From: Bacteroidota bacterium
GTDB lineage: Bacteria; Bacteroidota; Bacteroidia; Bacteroidales; VadinHA17
Direction: 5' to 3'
Length of the DNA stretch: 64,000 nucleotides
Assembly (NCBI GenBank): GCA_022561875.1
Contig: JADFQJ010000011.1
Span: forward strand, 1-64,000
The first letter of the stretch is position 1; every line of letters begins with the position of its first letter. Below are positions 50,791 to 61,156 of this stretch, in pieces. The position numbers and the translations under genes were made by a program. A model generated the notes under the pieces. That model ran no database searches. It was given only the letters and a program-made list of their open reading frames with translations, and was not told where the DNA came from.

Positions 50791-53694
50791 ATCCTTGCTA
50801 CACAACTGTTTATAAAGACAATATTTGCAAATTTCCTGATCCTCCACCTGCAGGAATGGAACACCAGGGTTGTACATTTCCTCAATTACTTTTTTTAACA
50901 AATCCATCAAAACCACTTCGTAGTCAGATATATCCAAAACCGGAGAAAAAGTTTTTTTGCCATCTTGGATAAAAACCCGGTAATCGAAATTTTTTTTATA
51001 AATATCTCTGACAGAATATAATCCAGGAACAACCGGGGTGACTAACCCATTCGTTTTCAGCATTAAGGCATACAGAAAAGTTTGGAAAACCGCTCTTTCC
51101 CTGTTCTTATCTCCTGAAACAAACAGATCGCTGATCAATTTAATTTTATTACCGGTTGCACCGGTTTTATAGTCTATTACACGAATTATCTCATTCACCT
51201 CGTCAATTCTGTCAACTCTTCCCCCTACCCTTACCTTTTCAGGTGCACCATCAATAATAACAGGAATATCTATCTGATGGGGTTTCTCTAACTCAATAAC
51301 CCGGAGAGGAGCGTATTTAAGATCGGTCTCCAGCAGAGTCACAACATATTTCAATAAAACATCACGTATAACCTTATTTTTTCCGGTAATCTCAGGTGCA
51401 TTTAATTTGGTATCTTCATTACTGAACCACACTTCCGTAAATGATTGGTTTACAACATCTCTTATTTTGTTGCGATCACCGATCAATCCCTTCAGAACCG
51501 GTACGTCAACGGTCTTTCCTTCATAAGGTTTGTATAACAAATTAACCGAATGATGTAACAGGTTTCCAAATACCAGCGGATCGATCTCTTCAACTACCTC
51601 ATCCGGCTCTTTAAGTCGTGCAACATACTTAAAATAAAATCTTAGTGAACAATCCAGGTATGTATTCAGGGCGCTCGGAGAAAGATGTCTTTTCACCTGA
51701 CCATCTCTGACAATATACACCGATAGTTTCTGCAAAGCTTCCCTGGTCTTGTATAACTTGAGAGGCTCATTCACAGCAATATTAATTTTATAACCAAGTA
51801 TCTTCTCTTTTATCTTAATGTCATTATCATACTTCAGTTGGGTAAGGAACCTGCTCATCTCGCCGGTTTTCAATCCTTCCGAACTGGTATTATAAATTAA
51901 GGAAACGTTACGGGCTCTTTGGATTAACCGGTAAAAATAATAAGCGTAAATTGAATCCTGATGTTCGATGGTCGGAAGGCCAAATCCCTTTCTCAGATTG
52001 AAAGGAATAAATGAATAGCCGTGTCGTGATTTAGGAAATATTCCTTCATTCATTGAAAGAACTACCACGTTCTCAAAATCTAAAGTCCTGGTTTCCAGTA
52101 TTCCCATTATCTGCAAACCTTTCAAAGGTTCCCCGCTGAATGGAATTTTTGCATCATGAATATACCTTTTAAGTAAACGATAATAAATATCGAGAGATAA
52201 TCTTATTCCTTTAGCTGATTTAACCATTTCATCAAGCCGCTTCACTGATGTATAGACATGGTAAATATATTCCCGTTCTAACTTTGAAAAACCTGACTTT
52301 TCCGTTTCTTCATCAGTATCCTTTTTATGAAGATGTTCCAGAATCTCCAGGAGATAAGATGAAATGTTCTCAACATTTTCAACAGGAGTAAAAATAAGCT
52401 GCAGCAAATGATTCTCAACTTTTTTTTCAGGAGTCCAGTAAATAATATTCTTAGTGTTTATCTCCTGCTCAATTCTTTTTGCTTCTTCGCCTGCAACACT
52501 TTGAATATAATTATTATAAAGGACGGTTAAAATATGTTTGAAATAAAAAACCGGTTTTCTTCCGGTTTTTTTCCGGAGTGATCGCTGAAGCTCAATCAAA
52601 TTGCACACCAGTCCATATACAGGTGTATCTTTCACAGGATATCCCATGGTAATATTAACATCGCTGATCTCTTCAGGCAAAGAATAGATCACCGGCATTA
52701 AAAGATGTTCATCCGGAAGAACCACTGCTGTTTTATGATCGATACTTCCAATCCCACCCGGTGTTTCCTTAAAAATTTGTTCCAGTATCTTTGCTTGCCC
52801 AACTTCTGACGGGACACCTGTAAATTCAATCTTTTTCTCACTATCCAGCATATGATTGAATGTGAAATCCAACTCCGCAGGTGGATATTTCTCTATGTTT
52901 CCCGAAATAAAAAAGCCTGCTTCCTGGTATTCCTTATCTTTTCCCAGGTAATAGAGGTCATAATCCCAATAAAATTCAGCTTTCCCGCTTTCTTTCAGAT
53001 ATTCAAACAACCTATCCTCAGCTCTGTTCAAAGCATTAAACCCGACAATAACGTATGATGAATATTTCAGTTCCGGTCCCTGGTCATCAGCTATTTTTTC
53101 CGCTACCTGCCTGTAAAGCATTCCCTCATACGCAACTCCCTCTTTACTGATCTTATTTTTGAACCCGGAATATATTTTATATAACACCTCCCACAAGCTA
53201 ACAAATTCTTCCTGGTGTACGGATTCTTTTTCCGGTTCAAACCATTTCCAGAATTGTTTAATGGCTTCAATTTGCTCCTTTTCAAAAGTAAAAAACTGAT
53301 CATCAATTCGCTTTAAATCACTCAGATTCCGGAACAGTTCTTTAGCAGAAACAAGGTATTTATCCACTTCATCAAAATCACTGAGAAACATTTCTCCCCA
53401 GTGGTAAAATTCATCAAAACTTTCTTCGGATTTCTTTTCATGCCGGAAGATTTTGTACAGTTCAAAAATCAAATAGAGCGGATCGGCTACCTGAAGACCG
53501 GAAAATTCCTGCATTAATTCCCTGATTGTCATGAAAACAGGAGACCAGACCGGTTTGTTCGTAATTTCACTAAGGTACTTGCTGAAAAACAAACCGGCTC
53601 TTTTATTCGGAAAGATCACACATACCTCACCCAGGTTCTTTTCATGCTTATTATAAACCTTTTTTGCAACCTGGTATAAGAAGTTGTTCTTCAA
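50785..53694 (-). CDS. AddB-like Fe-S PD-(D/E)XK nuclease
   Basis: A 969-aa protein with a degenerate helicase-like N-terminus (EVCVIFPNKRAGLFFSKYL; VVVLSMNEGIFPKSRHGYSF) and a C-terminal RecB-family nuclease. The nuclease has LSPSALNTYLDCSLRFYFKYV (first cluster Cys), GGRVDRIDEVNEIIRVIDYKTG (catalytic D...DYK) and the end motif ICKYCLYKQLCS (remaining three Cys). This four-cysteine layout is the AddB iron-sulfur nuclease hallmark. With the AddA-like helicase-nuclease upstream it should form an AddAB/RecBCD-type double-strand-break resection complex. Confidence 0.9.
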   Translation of the reverse strand: MKNNFLYQVAKKVYNKHEKNLGEVCVIFPNKRAGLFFSKYLSEITNKPVWSPVFMTIRELMQEFSGLQVADPLYLIFELYKIFRHEKKSEESFDEFYHWGEMFLSDFDEVDKYLVSAKELFRNLSDLKRIDDQFFTFEKEQIEAIKQFWKWFEPEKESVHQEEFVSLWEVLYKIYSGFKNKISKEGVAYEGMLYRQVAEKIADDQGPELKYSSYVIVGFNALNRAEDRLFEYLKESGKAEFYWDYDLYYLGKDKEYQEAGFFISGNIEKYPPAELDFTFNHMLDSEKKIEFTGVPSEVGQAKILEQIFKETPGGIGSIDHKTAVVLPDEHLLMPVIYSLPEEISDVNITMGYPVKDTPVYGLVCNLIELQRSLRKKTGRKPVFYFKHILTVLYNNYIQSVAGEEAKRIEQEINTKNIIYWTPEKKVENHLLQLIFTPVENVENISSYLLEILEHLHKKDTDEETEKSGFSKLEREYIYHVYTSVKRLDEMVKSAKGIRLSLDIYYRLLKRYIHDAKIPFSGEPLKGLQIMGILETRTLDFENVVVLSMNEGIFPKSRHGYSFIPFNLRKGFGLPTIEHQDSIYAYYFYRLIQRARNVSLIYNTSSEGLKTGEMSRFLTQLKYDNDIKIKEKILGYKINIAVNEPLKLYKTREALQKLSVYIVRDGQVKRHLSPSALNTYLDCSLRFYFKYVARLKEPDEVVEEIDPLVFGNLLHHSVNLLYKPYEGKTVDVPVLKGLIGDRNKIRDVVNQSFTEVWFSNEDTKLNAPEITGKNKVIRDVLLKYVVTLLETDLKYAPLRVIELEKPHQIDIPVIIDGAPEKVRVGGRVDRIDEVNEIIRVIDYKTGATGNKIKLISDLFVSGDKNRERAVFQTFLYALMLKTNGLVTPVVPGLYSVRDIYKKNFDYRVFIQDGKKTFSPVLDISDYEVVLMDLLKKVIEEMYNPGVPFLQVEDQEICKYCLYKQLCSKDK

Positions 53695-53849
53695 GATATC
53701 AAAGTATTAACACAAGATAAAAAATTTGTTATTAATTTCAATGTTACGGGTTACGGGTTACGGGTTACGGGTTTGTCTTACTTACTCACCTAACTTACCT
53801 ACTCACCAACTCACGTCTACTTCCGACTTCCTGCTTCCTGCTTCTTACT
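53695..53849. repeat. Heptamer arrays (TTACGGG and others)
   Basis: TTACGGG is repeated exactly four times at 53744-53771. Degenerate CTACTCA-like units follow to about 53812, then CTTCCTG/CTTCTTA units from about 53827 to 53867, inside the 3' end of the next gene. Non-coding. Confidence 0.85.
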
Positions 53850-54803
53850 TTACTTCTTACTTCTTCGACCCTGCCATATATCCATTTCTTCCAGCTTTTG
53901 CTCAAAAAACTTAAGTATCTGATCCGTTCTTTTCAAATTCCACTGCGGACCGGCCAGTAATCCCGGTGGTGCTTCTCCCGTTATCCTTTCAACAACAAAT
54001 GCCGGATTGAGTCTCTCAACAAAATTTACAATAAATTCAATATATTCCTTCCAGGTAAACAAGTTGAATCGTTCAGGATGTTCCCTGTATTCACCTGACA
54101 TAGCAGTATCCTTAATAATTTGCAATTGATGGAATTTTATATTGTCCAAAGGTAAGCCGGAAATGATATCTGCTTCATCGAGCATTTGTTTCCTGCTCTC
54201 ACCCGGCAGACCAAAAATTAAGTGAGCACCAACATGAATACCCTTCCTGGCTGTTTTTTCAATTGCCTCAACACTTTGCTCATAAGTATGTCCCCGGTTT
54301 ATCCGTTCAAGGGTTGAATTATAGCATGACTCAATACCGTATTCAATGATAATATAGTGATTTTCAGCCAGTTCGCTAAAATAATCGAGTTTCTCATCAT
54401 CCACACAATCAGGACGAGTTCCAATAACCAATCCAACCACTTCGGGGAATTTCAGTGCTTCCCGGTAGATCTTCTTCAGATCAGCAAGTGGAGCATATGT
54501 ATTGGAATAGGCCTGGAAATATGCAAGATATTTAGTCGCCCTGCGATACCGTACTTTATGAAATTCAATCCCCTGCCTTATCTGGTGACCAACAGGTTTT
54601 TCAGGGCTGCAATAAGAAGGATTAAAAGCATTATTGTTGCAATAGGTACAACCACCCGTTGCAATTAAGCCATCCCGGTTAGGGCATGTAAATCCGGCAT
54701 CGATACTCACTTTCTGAACTCTTTCTCCAAATATTTTCTTAAAATAGTTCGAGTAAGCATTAAATCTTCTCTCATCACCCCAGCTATATACCTTTTTGCT
54801 CAT
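53850..54803 (-). CDS. Radical SAM protein, TIGR01212/YhcC type
   Basis: A 317-aa protein with the TIGR01212-type start: [20 protein letters not shown], then [21 protein letters not shown], where the cluster cysteines precede YC in FNPSYCSPE. Further motifs are [26 protein letters not shown] and [13 protein letters not shown]. The substrate of this widespread family is unknown. It sits between the AddA-like and AddB-like genes on the same strand, so it may share their transcript. The final few residues are encoded by repeat DNA (CTTCTTA units). Confidence 0.9.
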   Translation of the reverse strand: MSKKVYSWGDERRFNAYSNYFKKIFGERVQKVSIDAGFTCPNRDGLIATGGCTYCNNNAFNPSYCSPEKPVGHQIRQGIEFHKVRYRRATKYLAYFQAYSNTYAPLADLKKIYREALKFPEVVGLVIGTRPDCVDDEKLDYFSELAENHYIIIEYGIESCYNSTLERINRGHTYEQSVEAIEKTARKGIHVGAHLIFGLPGESRKQMLDEADIISGLPLDNIKFHQLQIIKDTAMSGEYREHPERFNLFTWKEYIEFIVNFVERLNPAFVVERITGEAPPGLLAGPQWNLKRTDQILKFFEQKLEEMDIWQGRRSKK

Positions 54804-55034
54804 AAATTATCTTAAAATTGCAATTATGTACTTTCTTAACTTTCAAAATTCATGTTTCATATTTGGGTTAAAATTTATGCATACCTTTAAAGCATGATTA
54901 GTATACGGATTTTGCGAACGCAGTGAAGCAATCTTTCATGACTTTTCATAAAGCTTATGACATTTCATTGTTTTGGCATTCTGTTTGTTTTTAGGAGTTT
55001 ACTTCTCCCCTTACTCACCTACTCTACCACTCAC
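54804..55034. repeat. Spacer with MITE-like element copy C and CTACTCA units
   Basis: Copy C occupies 54866-55005. From about 55008 a degenerate CTTACTCACCTACTC run reaches the stop codon of the AddA-like gene. No gene. Confidence 0.75.
54866..55005 (+). repeat. MITE-like inverted-repeat element, copy C (truncated right end)
   Basis: GGGTTAAAATTTATGCATAC followed by GTATACGGATTTTGCGAACG matches copy B, including the left flank. The right terminal inverted repeat (TCGCAAAATCC) is missing, so this copy is truncated after GGAGTTTACTTC. Confidence 0.75.
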
Positions 55035-58000
55035 CTACACTTGAACAACTTCATCCAGCTCGACATACCAGAGATATCCTTCAGTATGCCTGTAGCCCAT
55101 TTCTGAAAGATAACCCATATACTGCCTGATCTGTGATAAGTGTTTTGTCTCCTGAACTTTTCCGAATTTATAATCGATAACCACTGTTTTTTCATCATTA
55201 TAAATAACCCTGTCAGGTCGCCTGATCTTTCCATCCCTCAATATAATATCAGCCTCAGTTTTTACTTTCCATTTATCACTGAACCAATCTTTTACCCTAA
55301 AATCTTCCAGCTTATGGCAAACCTGTTCCTGAATCACGGGTATTTCACCGGCTGAAATTTTACCCGCATGAAATAGCTTTTTTACTGAAGATTTAACATC
55401 CTTCACGGTAGTAATATTCTCAAATATCTCATGCATTATTTTTCCATAACTCACCTTTGATCTTTCACCCATCCCGGCCGGTTCAAAATAACCATCCGAC
55501 TGAAGATTCAACCAAAGTTTCCCGGAGTACTCATGAGACGGATAAGTTCTCACTGCCATTTCTCCCAATCCAATCTCCCCGGAAACATCTTTCGTTATTT
55601 CATTATTACCTAACCTGAAAAGTTTTTTTTCCACATCCCAAAATCCCGAAAAGTCAATCCCCTGTTTTTCCGTTTCGCGGTTTACAGCTTCAATATCGAG
55701 GTGGAGGGCCGAACTAACCAGTTGTCCTGCATCAGTAAGCCCACCATCCTTTGCAGGTACAGGACACATTACGAACAAACTCTCCTTCGCCCTTGTAAAT
55801 GCAACATACAACAAATTAAGGTTATCGATAAAAACATAAAATTTTTCACGGAAATAATCCTTGTAAAATTCCGTTAAGGCTAATCCCTTCACATATTTTA
55901 CCGGAACCCGTTCCAGCTTGTTAAACGGAGCCGTTTGAGGGTTACACCATATCACCGGGTGTTTTTCATGATCAATTTTCCAATTACAAAACGGTATTAT
56001 TACCGATCTGAACTGCAAACCCTTAGCCTTATGCAAGGTTAGAACACGGACTGCATCCAGTTTTTCAGATAACTGGATACTCTTTTCCGATCCGGTTTGC
56101 TTCCACCATTCTAAAAATTGCATGATCCCTGAAATCTCATTCTTTGAGTACTCTATTACAAGATCCTGAAAAGCCTGAATGAATGGGATTTCATTCTCCA
56201 TAGTGTTCAGCTTAAAAATCCTGATCAGGTTTTCGGTCAGTTCAAACAGTGGGAGGTTCTTTAGCTTCTGCAGCTTTTCATTGAATTCTACGGGTAAGAC
56301 CGATACCAGCATGGTGTCACGGTCATCCGCCTCAAATACTTCATTCATCTCCTGCACTTCCTCCCCGGTTTGTTTATCCTTTTTCTTAAGGCAGTAAAGC
56401 AACCAGGTGCTATTGATTTCATCATCATGATTCACAATATACCGCAGCATTCCCAATAAAAACATAACAGCTTCTGAATTCCTGATAAATAATGAATCAT
56501 CCGAGATCAGGTTATATGTCCATCTCTGTTCCGGATCATTATTCATGTACCCAAGCAGGCTTTCCATAACCATTACAGCCTGAGCCTTTTTCCTGACAAG
56601 TATTGCAATCTCACCGGGTTTCAATCCTTTATCAAGCAAGTCACCTACCATGGCAGGTAATTTCTCCAGCACTTTACTTTCCCAATTCTCTCCCCCGGGA
56701 TCAATAAATGATATCTCAATATATCCTCCTTCTTTATCTCCATTTCCGGATAAAACCTGGATATGATCACTGAAAACACCGGAAATTGTGGTACTAATAC
56801 CTAAACCTTTCATATCCAGGTTCTTTTCACCATTCTCCTCAAGATCGCTGATAAAATGATCATCCAGTAGCTTCTTTGCTGCCTCAAACAGTCTGTTGTT
56901 AAAATCGATTATATTTCGTTTGCTCCTCCAGTTCTCCCTCAATGGTTTTCTATCCACCTCAAAAATATTATGATCTCCTGCAGCAAGAGAAGCCAGAATG
57001 TTCCAGTCACTGTTTCTCCACCGGTATATCGATTGTTTCACATCTCCAACAACCAGGTTTTTAAATCCTTCCGAGAGACTATTGATTATCAACGGTTTAA
57101 AATTCTCCCATTGGACTTTTGATGTATCCTGAAATTCGTCGATCATGAAATATTTGAAATAATTACCTGTCTTTTCGTAAATATATGGCGCTTCATTACC
57201 ATTAATGATTTTATTAAGAAATACAGGGACATCGGATAAAAGGAATAGATTATTATCATGTGTAATATCTCTGACTTGCTGTTCAATATCTGCTAATATT
57301 CCATACGAAAACAGATTTTCATTTATCCTTACTGCTGTAAAATATTCCCTGAAGTTTTCATTATAAAATTCAATTGTCCGCTTTAAAATTTCATTTAGTC
57401 CACCATCTACCGCTGCAATAATTTCATTCTTTTTTTCAGATGTTGGTTTAAACCATTCATCCGGATTATCAACAGCTCCTGCATCACGTTTACGAGGAGT
57501 GAGTTTCTGCCTGTTTCTTTCATTCAGATACCAGAAATAACGTGGAACACTCGAGCTTCCGTATTTAAAATCTTCAATCTCCAGTGAATTTTTATTAATT
57601 AGGTCCAATCCTTGATTTCCATATTTCTCCAAAGTATTTTCAAATGAGTGTATGATCTTATACAAACTCGTCTGGTAGACACTCAGTTTCTGCAAAAAAG
57701 AGTCAGTCCCACCCGGTTTAAACTCATTACCAGTCCCCTGATAGTCTTCTGCAAAAATTTCATTACCAAGATCAAGCAGACTATCCCTGAAATTCCAGTT
57801 CCGCCCTTCTTCAATCCTGCTTTCTGCAAATCTGGTCAGCCAATCAATTAATTTGGGCTTTTTATCCAGATTCTCCATCAGGTCATCAACCGCCTGTTCA
57901 AGGATTCTTCTATTATCAAGCTCAAGGTTAAATCCAAATTGCAAACCGGTTTCCCTGGCAAATGAAATAAGGATCCGCTGGAAAAAATTATCAATGGTCC

Positions 58001-58367
58001 CTACCGAAAATCTGGAATAATCATGCAGAAGCCTGTCTCTAATCATCCCGGCTTCCCTTTTTATTTTTTCCGGAGTCGATCCCAGTTCTTGAATAATTCT
58101 ATCTGTTGCCGGGGTTTTTTCACCGGTAGCAAGATTATTCAATTCTTCCAATATCCTTGCTTTCATTTCGGCAGTAGCTTTATTAGTAAATGTCACAGCA
58201 AGGATATATCTGTACTCATGCCCCGATTTAAAAAGTAACTTGATATATTCAACAGCCAGTGTAAAAGTTTTTCCTGAGCCCGCCGAAGCACTATATACTG
58301 TTAGTTTTGACATGGAGTATTGAAACAGAACAATGAAGAATAAAAGTAAGAAAAAAGCAGAGAACAA
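55035..58367 (-). CDS. AddA-like UvrD/RecB helicase-nuclease
   Basis: A 1110-aa SF1A helicase with Walker A SASAGSGKTFTLAVEYIKLL, motif Ia AVTFTNKATAEMKARI, Walker B YFMIDEFQDTSKVQWENF, motif III VVGDVKQSIYRWRNSD, motif V RVLTLHKAKGLQFRSVI and motif VI LLYVAFTRAKESLFV. The C-terminal PD-(D/E)XK nuclease shows ADIILRDGKIRRPDRVIYND and VVIDYKFGK. This is the AddA layout. The partner AddB-like gene lies downstream past a radical SAM gene. The stop codon falls in a CTACTCA repeat run. The predicted N-terminus before the helicase is hydrophobic (FSAFFLLLFFIVLFQYS); the true start is probably the later MSKLTVYSASAGSG. Confidence 0.9.
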   Translation of the reverse strand: MFSAFFLLLFFIVLFQYSMSKLTVYSASAGSGKTFTLAVEYIKLLFKSGHEYRYILAVTFTNKATAEMKARILEELNNLATGEKTPATDRIIQELGSTPEKIKREAGMIRDRLLHDYSRFSVGTIDNFFQRILISFARETGLQFGFNLELDNRRILEQAVDDLMENLDKKPKLIDWLTRFAESRIEEGRNWNFRDSLLDLGNEIFAEDYQGTGNEFKPGGTDSFLQKLSVYQTSLYKIIHSFENTLEKYGNQGLDLINKNSLEIEDFKYGSSSVPRYFWYLNERNRQKLTPRKRDAGAVDNPDEWFKPTSEKKNEIIAAVDGGLNEILKRTIEFYNENFREYFTAVRINENLFSYGILADIEQQVRDITHDNNLFLLSDVPVFLNKIINGNEAPYIYEKTGNYFKYFMIDEFQDTSKVQWENFKPLIINSLSEGFKNLVVGDVKQSIYRWRNSDWNILASLAAGDHNIFEVDRKPLRENWRSKRNIIDFNNRLFEAAKKLLDDHFISDLEENGEKNLDMKGLGISTTISGVFSDHIQVLSGNGDKEGGYIEISFIDPGGENWESKVLEKLPAMVGDLLDKGLKPGEIAILVRKKAQAVMVMESLLGYMNNDPEQRWTYNLISDDSLFIRNSEAVMFLLGMLRYIVNHDDEINSTWLLYCLKKKDKQTGEEVQEMNEVFEADDRDTMLVSVLPVEFNEKLQKLKNLPLFELTENLIRIFKLNTMENEIPFIQAFQDLVIEYSKNEISGIMQFLEWWKQTGSEKSIQLSEKLDAVRVLTLHKAKGLQFRSVIIPFCNWKIDHEKHPVIWCNPQTAPFNKLERVPVKYVKGLALTEFYKDYFREKFYVFIDNLNLLYVAFTRAKESLFVMCPVPAKDGGLTDAGQLVSSALHLDIEAVNRETEKQGIDFSGFWDVEKKLFRLGNNEITKDVSGEIGLGEMAVRTYPSHEYSGKLWLNLQSDGYFEPAGMGERSKVSYGKIMHEIFENITTVKDVKSSVKKLFHAGKISAGEIPVIQEQVCHKLEDFRVKDWFSDKWKVKTEADIILRDGKIRRPDRVIYNDEKTVVIDYKFGKVQETKHLSQIRQYMGYLSEMGYRHTEGYLWYVELDEVVQV

Positions 58368-58660
58368 ACCGGGTTACATCAAATAATATTGAAGGAAGTA
58401 GGTGAGGAAGGTGAGTGTAGAGCAAAGAGTAAGGAGCGGTGAGAGATGAGTGATGAGCGATGAGTTGAAGAGTGAATAATGAAGAAGAAGACTAAGGAAA
58501 CTTAATTTTTAACTCGTAACCCGTAACACATTGGAAGGATGAAGGTTGAAGGATGATAACGTAAAATCTTTCCACTATTCCATTATTCCATCATTCCATT
58601 CTTCCATTCTTTAATGAATTTTATACTAATTTTGGTTATTTCCAATAAACAATTTCAATT
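58368..58660. repeat. Divergent spacer made largely of degenerate tandem repeats
   Basis: Successive arrays: GAGATGAG/TGATGAGC at about 58436-58475, GTAACCC at 58511-58527, GAAGGAT/GAAGGTT at 58532-58556 and TTCCATTA at about 58569-58612. TAATTTTG at 58627-58634 is a candidate -7 box for the aldo/keto reductase gene. No gene. Confidence 0.8.
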
Positions 58661-59656
58661 ATGGAAATTTATAACCCTTCAGTTGGACGTTATGACAGGA
58701 TGAAATACAAACGTTGTGGAAACAGTGGATTACTATTACCACAGGTTTCTTTAGGATTATGGCATAATTTCGGAGATGTCGATTTGTTTGAAAATTCAAA
58801 AGAAATCATTTTCCGGGCTTTCGACCTGGGCATAACGCATTTCGACCTGGCGAACAACTATGGTCCCCCACCCGGGTCGGCCGAGGAAAACTTTGGTAAA
58901 ATTTTGAAGAAACATCTGGCTCTTTACCGTGATGAACTTATTATTTCATCAAAGGCCGGATATGACATGTGGCCCGGGCCGTATGGTGAATGGGGTTCCA
59001 GGAAATATCTTATTGCCAGCCTCGATCAAAGCCTGCAACGAATGGGACTGGATTACGTTGATATTTTCTACTCACACAGGCCTGATCCTGTCACTCCGTT
59101 AGAAGAAACCTTGGGAGCTCTTGCACAAATTGTCAGGCAAGGGAAAGCGTTGTATATTGGTTTATCCAATTATGATTCGGAGACAATGAGACAGGCTGTT
59201 AAAATCCTGGATTCACTCAACACTCCCTGCCTCATCCACCAGCCAAGATACTCTATGCTCGACAGATGGGTTGAAGATTCATTGCTTGATGTTCTGGAAG
59301 AAAATGGAATTGGATGCATTTGCTTCTCTCCTTTAGCCCAGGGACTGTTAACTGATAAATATCTGAAAAACATACCCGAAAATTCACGTGCAGCCAAACC
59401 CCATGGATTCCTTCAAAAGACCACAATCACCCCTGAACTAAGGAAAAAAACTTTCAAACTGAATACCATGGCTGTTCGCAGGGGACAATCCCTTGCTCAA
59501 ATGGCTTTGGCATGGATACTGAAAGATGACAGGGTAACCTCTGTCCTGATCGGCGCCAGTAATGTTGACCAGCTTGAAAATTCACTTGAATGTTTGAATA
59601 ATACTACTTTTACAAGTGAAGAACTGGATGATATTAAAAAAATACTTGTGGTGTAA
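58661..59656 (+). CDS. Aldo/keto reductase, YghZ (AKR14)-like
   Basis: A 331-aa TIM-barrel NADPH oxidoreductase. The start MEIYNPSVGRYDRMKYKRCG parallels YghZ. Catalytic tetrad segments are visible: DLANNYGPPPGSAEENFG (Asp/Tyr), LIISSKAGYDMWPGPYG (Lys) and VDIFYSHRPDP (His). The cofactor region FSPLAQGLLTDKYL and SVLIGASNVDQLENSLE closes the fold. YghZ homologs reduce L-glyceraldehyde 3-phosphate and methylglyoxal, so a carbonyl-detoxifying role is likely. Monocistronic by spacing. Confidence 0.92.
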   Translation: MEIYNPSVGRYDRMKYKRCGNSGLLLPQVSLGLWHNFGDVDLFENSKEIIFRAFDLGITHFDLANNYGPPPGSAEENFGKILKKHLALYRDELIISSKAGYDMWPGPYGEWGSRKYLIASLDQSLQRMGLDYVDIFYSHRPDPVTPLEETLGALAQIVRQGKALYIGLSNYDSETMRQAVKILDSLNTPCLIHQPRYSMLDRWVEDSLLDVLEENGIGCICFSPLAQGLLTDKYLKNIPENSRAAKPHGFLQKTTITPELRKKTFKLNTMAVRRGQSLAQMALAWILKDDRVTSVLIGASNVDQLENSLECLNNTTFTSEELDDIKKILVV

Positions 59657-59694
59657 AGAACATAGCTTAGGAAAAGAAATTAAAAAATGTAATC

Positions 59695-59760
59695 ATTGTA
59701 ATTATTCTAATAATTTTAACTTTATTCCAGGATTAAAGCTAAGGCTGAGGCTTCTATTTA
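59695..59760 (+). repeat. Dispersed repeat ATTGTAATTATTCTAATAAT, copy 2
   Basis: Shares ATTGTAATTATTCTAATAAT and the GCTAAGGCTGAGGCTTCT end with 50725-50790. Ends 8 bp before the mnmA start. Confidence 0.65.
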
Positions 59761-59767
59761 TTAATCA

Positions 59768-60958
59768 ATGAATAATTCTAAAATTCCGATACATAAAAAA
59801 ATAATTGTCGGGTTATCCGGTGGAGTTGATTCAAGTGTTGCAGCATATCTTCTGAAAAAACAGGGCTATGATGTCGAGGCTTTGTTCATGAAAAACTGGC
59901 ATGATACAACAGGTGTGCTCAAGGGTGACTGTCCCTGGGATGATGACATGATGTTTGCTGAAATGGTTGCTGATAAACTGGAAATACCGTTTCACCATAT
60001 AGATTTGAGCAAAGAATACCGCGAACGTGTAGTTGATTATATGTTCAATGAATACAAAGAAGGGCGAACTCCAAATCCTGATGTACTCTGCAACAGGGAG
60101 ATCAAATTCGATCTTTTTGCCAGGGAAGCACGCAGACTGGGCGGGGATATGGTAGCTACCGGTCATTACTGCCGGAAAGAAGAAACCATTTCCGGCGGTA
60201 AAACGATATACAGACTACTGGCAGGTGTTGATAAAAACAAAGACCAGAGTTATTTTCTATGCCAGATATCTCAGAAGCAATTGTCAAATGCCATTTTTCC
60301 GCTGGGCAACATTACAAAACCTGAAGTAAGAAAAATTGCTTCGGAACTTGACCTTGCAACAGCAAAACGAAAGGATTCACAGGGTATCTGTTTTGTTGGT
60401 AAAGTTGATCTGCCGGTATTTCTGCAACAACAACTTGCCATAAAAAAAGGTGACACTATTGAAATACCACAGGGCTTTTACGACAACCTCAAAAAACCTG
60501 ACTCACTTGAGGATATTACTAAAGAATACCCGTACAAGCCACATGACGGAATAAAGATCGGAGAACATAACGGTGCACACTTTTTTACTATCGGACAAAG
60601 AAAAGGATTGAATATCGGAGGTAAAACCGAACCTCTTTTTGTTATCGATATTGACACAAACATGAATATTATCTACACCGGGATGGGTAAGAGTCACACG
60701 GGTCTCTTCCGCAAAGGACTATTTGTAAAATCAGACGAAATACACTGGCTTAGAAACGATCAGGAAATGAAACCGGGAGGGAACCGGAAGATGCTGGCAA
60801 GGATCCGCTACCGCCAGCCACTTCAGGAAGCCACTCTTCATATGAAGGAGGAAGGCATGTACATTGTCTTTGCAAAATCTCAAAGAGGAGTTGCACGGGG
60901 CCAGTTTGTTGCCTGGTATGATGGAGAGGAACTGATCGGTTCAGGAGTGATCTATTAA
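59768..60958 (+). CDS. mnmA: tRNA-specific 2-thiouridylase MnmA
   Basis: A 396-aa enzyme with PP-loop IIVGLSGGVDSSVAAYLL, then ALFMKNWHD, the catalytic cysteine in TPNPDVLCNREIKFD, ATGHYCRKEE, KDQSYFLCQIS, and the second cysteine in KRKDSQGICFVG. MnmA adds sulfur to U34 of Glu, Gln and Lys tRNAs, using ATP and a persulfide relay. The C-terminal beta-barrel (RIRYRQP, then SQRGVARGQFVAWYDGEEL) is complete. Confidence 0.97.
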   Translation: MNNSKIPIHKKIIVGLSGGVDSSVAAYLLKKQGYDVEALFMKNWHDTTGVLKGDCPWDDDMMFAEMVADKLEIPFHHIDLSKEYRERVVDYMFNEYKEGRTPNPDVLCNREIKFDLFAREARRLGGDMVATGHYCRKEETISGGKTIYRLLAGVDKNKDQSYFLCQISQKQLSNAIFPLGNITKPEVRKIASELDLATAKRKDSQGICFVGKVDLPVFLQQQLAIKKGDTIEIPQGFYDNLKKPDSLEDITKEYPYKPHDGIKIGEHNGAHFFTIGQRKGLNIGGKTEPLFVIDIDTNMNIIYTGMGKSHTGLFRKGLFVKSDEIHWLRNDQEMKPGGNRKMLARIRYRQPLQEATLHMKEEGMYIVFAKSQRGVARGQFVAWYDGEELIGSGVIY

Positions 60959-61156
60959 TTAAATGTATCGGAATTTCAATGATTATGGCTTGATAATGGA
61001 TAATTTCATTATACTTCGCATTTTTAATTATTTATAAAATCTAAAAATTAAAGTTTCTTTAATCAATTTGTGAAGCTATGTTCCTGATATTGAAAATATA
61101 ATACTCCTTAAATAAGGCAAAAAAACAAACTGGTAATAAGAACCGAAACGAAAAAA
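60959..61156. other. Convergent spacer with dispersed repeat, copy 2
   Basis: Contains the 61025-61090 copy of the 175-239 repeat. No terminator hairpin is evident. Confidence 0.5.

Noticed and set aside
53744-53771. TTACGGG tandem as a telomere-like or CRISPR repeat
   Set aside because: Only four copies with no spacers, on a bacterial chromosome next to other heptamer arrays; it belongs to the general heptamer phenomenon.
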